Origin: Sulfurospirillum sp001602955
GTDB lineage: Bacteria; Campylobacterota; Campylobacteria; Campylobacterales; Sulfurospirillaceae
Assembly: GCA_001602955.1 (NCBI GenBank)
Contig: LVAC01000022.1
Coordinates: forward strand, 186,001-250,000
Length of the DNA: 64,000 nt
Direction of reading: 5' to 3'
Every line of letters begins with the position of its first letter. Position 1 is the first letter of the stretch. Below are positions 53,368 to 62,048 of this stretch, one piece after another. Both the position numbers and the translations under genes were made by a program. Below the pieces are notes generated by a model, which searched no databases, was not told where the DNA came from, and saw only the letters and a list, made by a program, of their open reading frames with translations.

Positions 53368-54389
53368 AAAGGCGGATACTGCAATTGAGATAAAAGCTTC
53401 GCACCGTGTTGCGGGTAAAACGCCTCGTAGATTTTTTCCGCTTCGGCTTTGACCTCGACTTTGGCACCTAAGCCGCTTGCGATTTGCCATGCGATGACGA
53501 AGAGGTTTTCGATATTGGTGCTGTAGTAGTTATAGCCTAAAACGGTTTTGAGCTGTGCCGTTTTGTACGCGCTGAGCGAATCATACAAGGCTTTGTGTTC
53601 TTGATACTCCTCTTGAATTTTGGCTTGACCGAAAAGATCGACGAAAATGATTTCCGGATCGCTTTTCAAGAGAGCCTCTAGCTCGATAAACCGGTGTCCT
53701 TTGAGTTTTGTCTGTTCAAAAACGCAGTTTTTGAGCCCGAGAAGCGCAAACGGAGGATAATCCACTTCGGTACTCGTGAGCCCTTGGACGCCCTTATAGC
53801 CTACGCCGCCGACGTAAACGCGTTTTTTCTCCAACGAAAGCGAACGCAAGGTTTTTTCTTGATTTTCGATAAATGCGACGAGGTTTTGCGCGCGCGGTAG
53901 CGTTTGCGTGATTTCCCCTAAGAGCAGAAGCGACTTTTTGACCTCTTCAAGATTTTTTTCTTCCGTACCGCCGTAAGACGCACCGTAGCTGAGGGCAATA
54001 ATCGGTATATGCGTTTTAGAAGCGATCGTCTCGATTTGGTTTTGATCGACGAACGAAGTGACGATGAGGTCGGGTTGAAGCGTCAGTAACGCTTCCATGT
54101 CGGGCATTTTACCCGGACCTCCCGGACCGATTAACGGAAGTTTGTCGATAGTTTCCGCGCCCATAAACGTACGGTAGGGCGATAAAAAAGAAGCCTCTTT
54201 TTCGATTTTTTCAATGCCGACCAGACGGCTGTTAAGTCCCAAATACGTTCCCAAACGCAATGCGCCAGGACCTAAAAAAACCAATCGAGACGTTGTGCTA
54301 ATTTCAACGTTTCGACCGAGCATATCCGTATACGATTGAGCGAAAAGCGTACCGGCGAAAAGCAGGCACGCAAGGATTATTTTTTCCAT
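53364..54389 (-). CDS. Periplasmic binding protein of a FecB/BtuF-type importer
   Basis: A 341-residue cluster-A-II binding protein with signal peptide MEKIILACLLFAGTLFAQ, then YTDMLGRNVEI, the usual opening of this family. GPGGPGKMPDMEALLTLQPD and DLIVTSF are the second lobe-linker elements. The family binds Fe-siderophores, heme, cobalamin, and in some cases molybdate or nickel complexes. Ligand unassigned. Start at 54389 lies within the end of the methyltransferase gene (13-base overlap). Confidence 0.88.
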   Translation of the reverse strand: MEKIILACLLFAGTLFAQSYTDMLGRNVEISTTSRLVFLGPGALRLGTYLGLNSRLVGIEKIEKEASFLSPYRTFMGAETIDKLPLIGPGGPGKMPDMEALLTLQPDLIVTSFVDQNQIETIASKTHIPIIALSYGASYGGTEEKNLEEVKKSLLLLGEITQTLPRAQNLVAFIENQEKTLRSLSLEKKRVYVGGVGYKGVQGLTSTEVDYPPFALLGLKNCVFEQTKLKGHRFIELEALLKSDPEIIFVDLFGQAKIQEEYQEHKALYDSLSAYKTAQLKTVLGYNYYSTNIENLFVIAWQIASGLGAKVEVKAEAEKIYEAFYPQHGAKLLSQLQYPPL

Positions 54390-55132
54390 GAGATGAGTTT
54401 CACTCCTGAGGTGGTTTGAAAGGCGACATCGCCGTTTGCGTTTTGCATCGACGTTATGATCGACTTTAGGGCTTGCATGTCCGGCTGGGTGCGGTTGATG
54501 CGAAGATGCCATAAAACCGACTCCAACGCTCTATCGTAAGGCATTACATGTAAACGCGTATCTTCCAAATAACATTCATCATATGCGATACAATTTTGCT
54601 CTAGCCACCGAAGGATCAATTCGGAGCCTAAAGGAGCCTTGAGCGTGAGTCCGTGCGCTTCAAACACGGGACCTAATAAACCGGAGATGCGCTTTCCCGC
54701 CCATCCCAAATAAACACACGCATACGACGAAAGGGCGTGAAAACGCTCGATATGTTCGGGTGTTTGGAGTGCTGGGGACATCGAAGAGAAGCAAATATCG
54801 AAAGTTCGATCGCTTTGAAAATCATCCCACGTCCCGCAAAAAAAGTCGAATTTATCCCCAAGATTCGCTTGATCGGCGTCTTCTTTGAGGACGTTTAGCA
54901 TCTCTTGCGAGAGATCAAGCGCACTTACATGTAAGGCTTTGTTCGCGAGGTGAAGCGTGTAAACACCCGTGCCGCATCCTACGTCTAAAAGCGTTTTTCC
55001 TTCAAAATCGATACCGTTTTGAGCGAGCGATCGAAAGATGCGCTGTTGAAACTCCGTGAGGCTGAAAGAAAAGCGCGGATACTGTTTGGCTTTTTGATCC
55101 CATAAGGAGCGGTTGGTGGAGGCGTTGAACAT
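54377..55132 (-). CDS. SAM-dependent methyltransferase heading the ABC importer operon
   Basis: A 251-residue class I methyltransferase. The SAM motif I is LLDVGCGTGVYTLHLA, followed by ALDLSQEMLNVL and CFSSMSPALQ. There is no transit or membrane region. Its coupling to the importer suggests it modifies the imported compound or a metallophore; this is inference. ATG at 55132 follows GGGGTC. It starts the MTase-binding protein-permease-ATPase unit, with an AATAATA/TATTATT dyad just upstream. Confidence 0.85.
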   Translation of the reverse strand: MFNASTNRSLWDQKAKQYPRFSFSLTEFQQRIFRSLAQNGIDFEGKTLLDVGCGTGVYTLHLANKALHVSALDLSQEMLNVLKEDADQANLGDKFDFFCGTWDDFQSDRTFDICFSSMSPALQTPEHIERFHALSSYACVYLGWAGKRISGLLGPVFEAHGLTLKAPLGSELILRWLEQNCIAYDECYLEDTRLHVMPYDRALESVLWHLRINRTQPDMQALKSIITSMQNANGDVAFQTTSGVKLISWKK

Positions 55133-55146
55133 TTTTAGACCCCATA

Positions 55147-55175
55147 AATAATACCAATTCTATTTCGATATTATT
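55147..55175 (-). promoter_or_regulatory. AATAATA-N15-TATTATT dyad before the importer operon
   Basis: A perfect 7-bp dyad 15-43 bases before the methyltransferase ATG. One arm overlaps a -10-like TATTAT. The same heptamers (spacing 17) are at the receptor promoter at 51494-51524, so both halves of the uptake locus probably answer to one regulator. Confidence 0.5.
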
Positions 55176-55216
55176 TTAGCGTTCCTCGCGTTAATCAAAC
55201 CTGAAAACCAAACCGA

Positions 55217-56491
55217 CTAGCTTTTGGGTTTATACCCGATTCTAAATCCGCCCCAGTGACGAGCGCGTACATAGATCGGAATGGAAATATCATGCATAAT
55301 ATCGCCGTTTTCACGGATATAAGTTTGCAGTAAAACGCGTTTTTCGTGATTGGCTCCGCGAACGCCGTTATCGGTAAAGATACGTTTCGAGCGGTTTTGG
55401 AAAAGGTCTTTTTGGTAATCGCCGCTAAGCGGTGCTCGTGCGTTATGCGTAGAGATGTATCCTGATTTGTGCATGGCTACGGCATAAAAAAGCGTTTGCA
55501 TATTTTCTTTCATTAACGTATCGACAACGGTGGGAAACGCTTGATCGGTAAAAGCGTCGTAGCGATTGGTAAATTTTTGCGGGTTGGTACCCTCAATCGG
55601 CTTGAAATTCGTGTCGAAAATATCGTCGATACTGAGTTGACCGCGTTGAATCGCCTCTTCAAAAATCGCTTCGATCGCTTTTTTCGCACCGAGGCATTTT
55701 TGGCACATCTGCTCGTGGTACTCGTCCATCGCAAACGCGCTGAGATTTTCGTGTGCGCTTTCGGCACTGCCGATGATGGCTTGCGTTTGCCCCGAGATCG
55801 ACTTCATCTCTTTCGTGCCCGATTCAAGCTGGTCGCTGATTTTATCGATCGCATCGCGAATCGTGAGCAATTGGTCGCTGTTGTAATGCGAACTTGTCGC
55901 GATGCGATCGATTTGCTCTTCGATTTTTTCGGCGTTTTGAATAAAGTTTTTGATCTCTTCTCCCACGCTTTGAACCGTTTGCGACGCGCGATCGATTTCA
56001 TGACGCAAGGCTTCGATGCTGCTAAAAACGTCGATCGTGTCTTGTTGAATCTGCTTGACGATCATCGTCACTTCGTTGGTCGATTTAGACGTGCGCTCGG
56101 CAAGGTTGCGTACTTCGTCCGCTACGACGGCAAATCCTCTACCGTGTTCTCCCGCCCGTGCGGCTTCGATAGCGGCGTTTAGTGCTAAAAGATTGGTTTG
56201 ATCGGCAATGTCGTCGATGACGGTCGTCACGTTTTGAATGTTCAGCGATTTTTCTTTGAGCTCGTTGACTTTGCGCGAAGCATCGGCGGTTTGCACATTA
56301 ATATTCGCCATATTGGCGATAATCTCGCTTAATTCTTGAACGCTTTTTTTACTTTCGCTCATGGAGAGTTTGGCAAACGAAGAGGCATCTTGGGAGTTGG
56401 TGCTGACGCGATTGACATGTTCAAAAATATTTTGAGCCGATTCGGAAATCTTACCGATAGAATGGGCTTTTTCTTCCAATTTTTTGGACAT
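55217..56491 (-). CDS. Chemoreceptor, signalling and C-terminal sensory part (separated by frameshift)
   Basis: A 424-residue cytoplasmic part of a methyl-accepting chemotaxis protein. The CheA/CheW-binding tip is NLLALNAAIEAARAGEHGRG followed by FAVVADEVRNLAERT. A C-terminal ~150-residue domain follows, with YISTHNARAPLSGDY and SIPIYVRARHWGGFRIGY, found in a subset of receptors after the signalling region. It has no membrane anchor. The anchor is encoded by the adjacent ORF in another frame, and this ATG (56491) has no ribosome site, which points to one interrupted gene. Confidence 0.85.
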   Translation of the reverse strand: MSKKLEEKAHSIGKISESAQNIFEHVNRVSTNSQDASSFAKLSMSESKKSVQELSEIIANMANINVQTADASRKVNELKEKSLNIQNVTTVIDDIADQTNLLALNAAIEAARAGEHGRGFAVVADEVRNLAERTSKSTNEVTMIVKQIQQDTIDVFSSIEALRHEIDRASQTVQSVGEEIKNFIQNAEKIEEQIDRIATSSHYNSDQLLTIRDAIDKISDQLESGTKEMKSISGQTQAIIGSAESAHENLSAFAMDEYHEQMCQKCLGAKKAIEAIFEEAIQRGQLSIDDIFDTNFKPIEGTNPQKFTNRYDAFTDQAFPTVVDTLMKENMQTLFYAVAMHKSGYISTHNARAPLSGDYQKDLFQNRSKRIFTDNGVRGANHEKRVLLQTYIRENGDIMHDISIPIYVRARHWGGFRIGYKPKS

Positions 56492-56888
56492 CGCATCGCA
56501 TGGAAAACATCAAGCGTGCCGTTGAAATCGAATTGCGTGCGGCACTGTTGGAATAGTGCTCGCTCAACTCGATCAGCAAGGCGATGAGCTCATAAGGCTC
56601 TCCCAGAAGTTCTCGAATAAGAGGTTCGTCTTTTTCAAGTGTGTTAAAAGAGTGTTTCGTCTTCTCCCGTGCGCTTTTCGCGCGTGCTTTGAGGTCGCTA
56701 AACAACCGTATCGCTTGAGAAAGTGGGCGAATCATTTTGACGTATGCCGTAAGCACGAAAGAGAGTAAAAGTCCGACTTCCAAGCCAAGTGCGAGAAAAA
56801 CGGGCACTCCCAACGCAACGCTTAAGGCGATGCATACCGATGCGATGATAAAAAAAGAGCCGAGCAGCCGATACGAACGTTCTAACAT
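56451..56888 (-). pseudogene. Chemoreceptor membrane-anchor part, out of frame with its signalling part
   Basis: 145 residues from ATG at 56888, which has AAAGG 7 bases upstream. Two transmembrane helices (about residues 8-30 and 33-52) are followed by a linker and then EHYSNSAARNSISTARLMFS, which runs into the start of the signalling helix. At the 5-bp repeat TCGCA TCGCA (56491-56500, plus strand) the frame shifts by one; one extra 5-bp unit would join both parts as FSMRCDAMSKKLEEK. The anchor continues 12 residues in the wrong frame and stops. Probably one gene, disrupted or phase-variable. Confidence 0.75.
56489..56501. repeat. 5-bp tandem repeat at the chemoreceptor frameshift
   Basis: CATCGCATCGCAT contains two TCGCA units plus part of a third (minus-strand TGCGA). 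Two units leave the two halves out of frame; three would place them in frame. Repeat number is low for a classical phase-variation tract. Confidence 0.6.
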
Positions 56889-57157
56889 GTCAAAGCCTTT
56901 GCGGTTCAAAAGTGTTATGGTAAAGAAGGCATGTATTTCATAGATTTTCCGTAAAATCCGGCGCTTAAGAAGTCTTGAGAATTTTGCTTTCAAGACGCGT
57001 AAGAGCTCTACGGAGCATAACGTACTTTGTATGATAAAGATATGATAGCCGATCGTATGCTAAAGGTTGAAGCGTTTCATGTTTAATTTTTACACTCTCA
57101 ACAAAAAAAGAGCAAAATTAAGCTAAAATTTCACATTTAATTTTTTAGGAGGATACG

Positions 57158-58027
57158 GTGTCCGGTATCTCGAAATTTAGTAAAATCAATAACCTTAAAT
57201 CCGTTAAAAAATGTCTTTTTCCCGCCGCAGGCTACGGTACGCGCTTCTTACCCGCAACCAAAGCGATGCCCAAAGAGATGTTGCCCGTTTTAACCAAACC
57301 TTTGATTCAATACGGCGTCGAAGAGGCGGTGAGTGCGGGAATCGACACGATGGCAATCGTTACGGGACGCGGTAAGCGCGCGATCGAAGACCATTTTGAC
57401 GTCAGTTACGAATTGGAACATCAGATCAAAGGAACGTCCAAAGAGAGCTATTTGACCGAGATCCGAAACTTGATCGACAATTGTACGTTCAGCTACACGC
57501 GACAAGTCGAGATGAAAGGGTTGGGACACGCGATTTTAACGGGAAAAACCCTGATCGGCGACGAACCGTTTGCCGTCATTTTAGCCGACGACTTGTGCGA
57601 CAATAACGAAGACGATCCGGTTTTGAAACAGATGGTCGAAGTGTACGAAAAATACCGTTGTTGCGTCGTCGCCATCGAAGAAGTACCCAAAGAAGAGACC
57701 AACAAATACGGCGTCATCGACGGCCGCATCGTGGACGGGAACCCTTCGGTTTTACGCGTCTCCAATATGGTCGAAAAACCCGATCCCAAAGATGCTCCGA
57801 CCAATTTGGCGATTATCGGACGCTATATTTTAATTCCCGAAATTTTTGAAGTCATCGAAAACACTAAACCCGGCAAAGGCGGCGAGATTCAAATTACCGA
57901 CGCGTTGTTGGAGCTGGCAAAACAAGGCAAAGTTATCGCTTATAAATTTCAAGGCAGACGCTTTGACTGCGGTTCGATCGAAGGCTTTGTCGAAGCGACC
58001 AATTACTTTCACGATAAACTCAAATAA
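57158..58027 (+). CDS. galU: UTP-glucose-1-phosphate uridylyltransferase
   Basis: A 289-residue enzyme making UDP-glucose for LPS, capsule and glycoprotein synthesis. The nucleotide loop is AAGYGTRFLPATKAMPKEML, with the VEKPDPKDAPTNLAIIGRYI segment and the C-terminal KGGEIQITDALLEL. Start is GTG at 57158, 5 bases after AGGAGGA. The first ~18 residues (SGISKFSKINNLKSVK) are an extra leader relative to most GalU. A TAAAAT -10 lies near 57122. The hairpin after the stop terminates it. Confidence 0.96.
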   Translation: MSGISKFSKINNLKSVKKCLFPAAGYGTRFLPATKAMPKEMLPVLTKPLIQYGVEEAVSAGIDTMAIVTGRGKRAIEDHFDVSYELEHQIKGTSKESYLTEIRNLIDNCTFSYTRQVEMKGLGHAILTGKTLIGDEPFAVILADDLCDNNEDDPVLKQMVEVYEKYRCCVVAIEEVPKEETNKYGVIDGRIVDGNPSVLRVSNMVEKPDPKDAPTNLAIIGRYILIPEIFEVIENTKPGKGGEIQITDALLELAKQGKVIAYKFQGRRFDCGSIEGFVEATNYFHDKLK

Positions 58028-58035
58028 CTCGATTT

Positions 58036-58080
58036 GACGCCTTATACAGGGCTTTGCATAAGGCGTCGCCCTCTTTTTCT
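58036..58080 (+). terminator. Rho-independent terminator of galU
   Basis: GACGCCTTAT and ATAAGGCGTC form a 10-bp stem with a 12-base loop, followed by a pyrimidine/T-rich run (CTCTTTTTCT). It begins 8 bases after the galU stop. Confidence 0.9.
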
Positions 58081-58127
58081 CTTTCTTTGTTTCACAGAAG
58101 ATAAACCCTTTATTAGCTTCCGTAAGT

Positions 58128-58133
58128 TATAAT
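58128..58133 (+). promoter_or_regulatory. -10 element of pyrG
   Basis: A perfect TATAAT 30 bases before pyrG's ATG, downstream of the galU terminator. It would drive pyrG-recJ. Confidence 0.6.
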
Positions 58134-58163
58134 CAGAGCATTAAAAAATAATGAGGCGGAACG

Positions 58164-59810
58164 ATGATGTCCAACCATGAGACGAAGTATATTTTCATTA
58201 CGGGGGGCGTTTTAAGCTCCTTAGGCAAGGGTATTGCGGCGGCGAGTATCTCTACACTCCTTAAAAACGTCGGTTTTAAAGTCAGCATTTTAAAAGCCGA
58301 TCCTTACATCAACGTCGATCCCGGTACGATGAGCCCGCTCGAGCACGGTGAAGTTTTCGTTACGGACGACGGGGCGGAGACGGATTTGGATTTGGGGCAT
58401 TACGAGCGTTTCTTGGACGAGAACCTCACGCAAGCCAACAATTTTACGACGGGTCGCGTTTATTCGTCGGTTATCGAAAAAGAGCGTAGAGGCGATTATT
58501 TGGGAAAGACGATTCAGGTTATTCCGCATATCGTCGATGAAATCGCCAACCGCATCAAAGAGGCGGGCAAAGGCAAAGACATTCTCATCGTCGAGATCGG
58601 CGGTACGGTCGGCGACATCGAGGGTTTGCCGTTTTTAGAGGCGATTCGATCGTTACGAAGCGAGCTGGGACGCGGACGCGCGATGAACATTCATTTGACG
58701 TTGGTTCCGTTCATCAAAGCCGCAGGTGAGCTTAAAACCAAGCCGACGCAGCACTCCGTTCAAGAGCTTCGCCGTATCGGTATTACGCCTGACATGTTAA
58801 TCTGCCGCTCCGAATATCCGCTTCCCAAAGAGTTGAAAAACAAACTTGCCTTTTCGTGCGGCGTCGAGCGTAATTCGGTCATCGAATGTTTGGATGCGAC
58901 GACAATTTACCAAGTACCGCTCAATTTTTTAAAAGAAAACATCTTAACGCCGATTTCGGAAACTTTGGGGCTTGGCGAATTGACGCCGCATATGGACGAA
59001 TGGGACGTGTTGGTCAAACGCGTCATTGCGCCTCGCGACGAGCTAATGATCGCTTTTGTCGGCAAATACCTTGATCTCAAAGAGTCTTACAAATCCTTAA
59101 CCGAATCGTTGATTCACGCCGGAGCGCATCTCAATGCGAAAGTCAAAATTCGCTGGGTCGATTCGGAAGTGATTGAAGAGAAAGGGTGCGATGATATTCT
59201 CTCCGACGTCGACGGCATCTTGGTCGCAGGCGGATTTGGAGAACGCGGCGTGGTCGGTAAAATGGCGGCGATTCGCTATGCAAGGGAACATCAAATCCCG
59301 TATCTTGGCATTTGTTTGGGAATGCAACTTGCGATGATCGAATTCGCACGTAACGTGTTGCATCTCGAAGACGCCAATTCGGCGGAATTCAATCCTACAT
59401 GTCAAAATCCGATTATCTATTTGATCGACTCGTTTATCGATGCCAGCGGTCAAAAACAGCTTCGCACCGTGCGAAGTCCTTTGGGCGGTACGATGCGCTT
59501 GGGCGGATACGAATGCCAAACCAAAGAGGGCTCGCTTTTACGCAACGTGTACGAAGGCGCTTCCGTGATTCGCGAACGTCATCGTCATCGCTACGAAGCC
59601 AATCCCGTCTATCGCGAAGCGTTTGAAAAAGCGGGACTTGTGGTGAGCGGAGAGAGCGACGGTTTGATCGAAGCAGTCGAGCTCAAAGGGCATCCGTGGT
59701 TTTTAGGCGTGCAATTTCATCCGGAATTTACGTCGCGTTTAACCAACCCCAATAAAACCGTACGTGCGTTTGCAAAAGCCGCTTTGGCGCAACGCCAAAT
59801 GAATGGCTAG
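58164..59810 (+). CDS. pyrG: CTP synthase
   Basis: A 548-residue enzyme that aminates UTP to CTP using glutamine. The synthase domain begins with FITGGVLSSLGKGIAAASIS and has DLDLGHYERFLD; the glutaminase domain has GICLGMQLAMIEFARNV with the nucleophilic cysteine and GVQFHPEFTSR. ATGATG start follows GAGGCGG. recJ starts inside its last codons; pyrG-recJ is the order in C. jejuni. Confidence 0.98.
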   Translation: MMSNHETKYIFITGGVLSSLGKGIAAASISTLLKNVGFKVSILKADPYINVDPGTMSPLEHGEVFVTDDGAETDLDLGHYERFLDENLTQANNFTTGRVYSSVIEKERRGDYLGKTIQVIPHIVDEIANRIKEAGKGKDILIVEIGGTVGDIEGLPFLEAIRSLRSELGRGRAMNIHLTLVPFIKAAGELKTKPTQHSVQELRRIGITPDMLICRSEYPLPKELKNKLAFSCGVERNSVIECLDATTIYQVPLNFLKENILTPISETLGLGELTPHMDEWDVLVKRVIAPRDELMIAFVGKYLDLKESYKSLTESLIHAGAHLNAKVKIRWVDSEVIEEKGCDDILSDVDGILVAGGFGERGVVGKMAAIRYAREHQIPYLGICLGMQLAMIEFARNVLHLEDANSAEFNPTCQNPIIYLIDSFIDASGQKQLRTVRSPLGGTMRLGGYECQTKEGSLLRNVYEGASVIRERHRHRYEANPVYREAFEKAGLVVSGESDGLIEAVELKGHPWFLGVQFHPEFTSRLTNPNKTVRAFAKAALAQRQMNG

Positions 59811-61386
59811 CCTGCTCACGAAAGAGGAGATTAGGAAGATTTTACAAAGCCGGTTTGAAAATGACGGGTGTACCCGTTTAGGAGAAATCCCTAAACCCTC
59901 CTCCTTAAAAGATATCGGACGTGCTTCCAAACGCATCGCGCAAGCGATACGCGATCAAGAGCGCATTGCGATTGTAGGCGATTACGACGTTGACGGGGTC
60001 ATCTCTTCGGTGATTTTGAGTCAATTTTTGGACGATGTCGGCGTGGCGTATACGCTTGTGATTCCCAATCGTTTTACGGACGGATACGGGCTCAATCCCG
60101 ATATTGTCTCAAAACTCGACGTTTCGGTAATTATTACGGTCGATAACGGCATTTCGGCGGTGGAAGCGGCGCAAATTTGTAAAGAACGCGGCATCGATTT
60201 GATTATTACCGATCACCACAGCGTTCCTTCGGTTTTGCCCGACGCTTTTGCGATCGTCAACCCCAAGCAAGCAGATTGCGATTTTCCGCATTGCGAGATT
60301 TGCGGCGCACAGGTCGCATGGTATTTGGTCGCTTCCTTAAAAGAAGAGATGGGCATCGAGTACGATTTGTCGGGGTTTTTAGACCTTTTGTGCATCGCCA
60401 TTCTTGCCGATATGATGGAACTGGTCGGAATGAACCGCGTGATGGTCAAAAAAGGCATTGTCGAGCTCAACCACTCCAAACGAGCCGCATTTGAGGCGAT
60501 TAAACGTTATTTCGGCAAAGCGACTTTGGAAGCGGACGATATTTCGTTTCTCATCGCCCCGCTTATTAATAGCTCCGGACGTATGGAAGACGCAAAGTTT
60601 TCCTATACGTTTTTGAAAACGCGCAATGTGGACGAAGCTTTACAAAAACTCGATTATATCGTCTCTTTAAACGAAGCGCGCAAAGAAGAAGAACGGCTTT
60701 TATTCGAGTCGACGCTTTTACATGTCAACGAAGAGGCGAACATTATCGTGGCGTGGGGCGAAGAGTGGCATGAGGGTATCGTGGGCATCGTTGCTTCACG
60801 GCTTTCCAAACGGTTTAAAAAACCCGCTATCGTTTTTTCGATCAAAGACGATAAAGCCAAAGGAAGTGCTAGAGGTGTCGGAGACGTCGACATTTTAGAG
60901 TTGATTCGCTCGCAAGAGTCGATGTTGCTCGGTTACGGCGGACATAAAGGTGCGGCGGGCGTGTCGATCGAAATTGCGAACTTGGAACGGTTTAAATACA
61001 ATTTAGAGCAAGCATGTGCGCATTTTACCCAAGAGATGTTAGAATCCGATAGTGATCTTTTAGGTGAAATCAGTGCCGATCAGATCGATTTCGAGTTATT
61101 GGAGATTTTGGAGAATCAAGAGCCTTTCGGGCAAAAAAACCCGAAACCGAGCTTTTTGCTGCGTAATATCTCGGTGAAGGTCGATCGTTTGATCGGAAGA
61201 GATTCGCAACATTTAAAGCTGATTTTGCAAGAGGGAAGCAATGCCTTGGAGGCGATCTTTTTTAATTACGATCTACGCGTCAAACAAGGCGATCGCGTGG
61301 ATATTTTATTTACGGTTTCGCGCAACGACTACCGCGGGCTTGTAACACCGCAACTGTTGATCAAACAGATCGTACGAAAGTATTAA
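59803..61386 (+). CDS. recJ: Single-stranded-DNA exonuclease RecJ
   Basis: A 527-residue DHH-family 5'-3' exonuclease in recombination and repair. Catalytic motifs are VGDYDVDGVISSV, ITVDNGISAVEAA and IITDHHSVPS; the DHHA1 domain has GYGGHKGAAGVSIEI. The C-terminus holds an OB-like region (FEQ-type PFGQKNPKPSFLLR). ATG overlaps the end of pyrG by 8 bases. It converges on pcm with a 4-base overlap. Confidence 0.95.
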   Translation: MASLLTKEEIRKILQSRFENDGCTRLGEIPKPSSLKDIGRASKRIAQAIRDQERIAIVGDYDVDGVISSVILSQFLDDVGVAYTLVIPNRFTDGYGLNPDIVSKLDVSVIITVDNGISAVEAAQICKERGIDLIITDHHSVPSVLPDAFAIVNPKQADCDFPHCEICGAQVAWYLVASLKEEMGIEYDLSGFLDLLCIAILADMMELVGMNRVMVKKGIVELNHSKRAAFEAIKRYFGKATLEADDISFLIAPLINSSGRMEDAKFSYTFLKTRNVDEALQKLDYIVSLNEARKEEERLLFESTLLHVNEEANIIVAWGEEWHEGIVGIVASRLSKRFKKPAIVFSIKDDKAKGSARGVGDVDILELIRSQESMLLGYGGHKGAAGVSIEIANLERFKYNLEQACAHFTQEMLESDSDLLGEISADQIDFELLEILENQEPFGQKNPKPSFLLRNISVKVDRLIGRDSQHLKLILQEGSNALEAIFFNYDLRVKQGDRVDILFTVSRNDYRGLVTPQLLIKQIVRKY

Positions 61387-62048
61387 AACTCTCTACCGTC
61401 TTTGACGGGAACAAAGAGGCACTCTTCAAGCGTCTCTTTGTTTAAGCCGTCGGGTGTTTTGGTGTAACGCATGATAACTTGTCGGTCGCCTTTTTCGATA
61501 GGTGCTACTAAAATACCGCCGATTTTGAGCTGGTCGAAAATTTTTTGAGGCACTTGAGCGATTGAGGCGGAAAACAAAATACGATCAAACGGAGCAAACT
61601 CTCTCCAACCGTTTTGTCCGTCGTCAAAGCGCGTGTGAATCGACGAGATACCCAAAAGTTTAAAACGCTCTCTGGCTTCTTTCAAAAGTCGTTCGATGCG
61701 TTCTATCGTAAAGACGCGGCGAATGACTTTGCTTAGAATCAATGCTTGGTATCCGCTGCCGCAACCGATTTCCAAAACGCTATCGGCTCCTTGACATGTA
61801 AGTGCTTCGGTCATTTTGGCGACCGTGAGGGGCGAGCTGATCCATTGATTGGATGCTAAAGGAAGCGCATCGAGTCGGTAAGCGTGTAACGCCATGCCTT
61901 GGGGTACGAACAGTTCGCGTTCGCTTTGGCAAAATGCCTCGTAAACGCAAGGGCTTAAGGGAAAAATTTTAGCGATTTCGTCCGCCATTTTTTTGTTTTT
62001 TTGAAAGCGAATTTTGTCTTTAAAATGAGCCGTTTGAGACATACTCAC
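61383..62048 (-). CDS. pcm: Protein-L-isoaspartate O-methyltransferase
   Basis: A 221-residue SAM enzyme repairing isoaspartyl residues in aged proteins. The motif ISSPLTVAKMTEAL and the SAM loop VLEIGCGSGYQALILSKV are diagnostic. It starts at GTG 62048 (AGGAT 6 bases upstream), overlapping the stop of the nitrilase-family gene (GTGA); ATG at 62042 is an alternative. The 3' end overlaps recJ. Confidence 0.92.
   Translation of the reverse strand: MSMSQTAHFKDKIRFQKNKKMADEIAKIFPLSPCVYEAFCQSERELFVPQGMALHAYRLDALPLASNQWISSPLTVAKMTEALTCQGADSVLEIGCGSGYQALILSKVIRRVFTIERIERLLKEARERFKLLGISSIHTRFDDGQNGWREFAPFDRILFSASIAQVPQKIFDQLKIGGILVAPIEKGDRQVIMRYTKTPDGLNKETLEECLFVPVKDGREF

Noticed and set aside
52883..53452. 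189-aa frame opposite the importer permease
   Set aside because: Antisense of a hydrophobic gene; no start signal, no recognisable domain.
55541..56182. 213-aa Arg/Phe-rich frame opposite the chemoreceptor
   Set aside because: Antisense to a well-supported MCP domain; a codon-phase artefact.
56974..57000. GTCTTGA/TCAAGAC inverted repeat upstream of the chemoreceptor
   Set aside because: A 7-bp stem with an 11- to 12-base loop and no T-run; too weak to call a terminator or operator.
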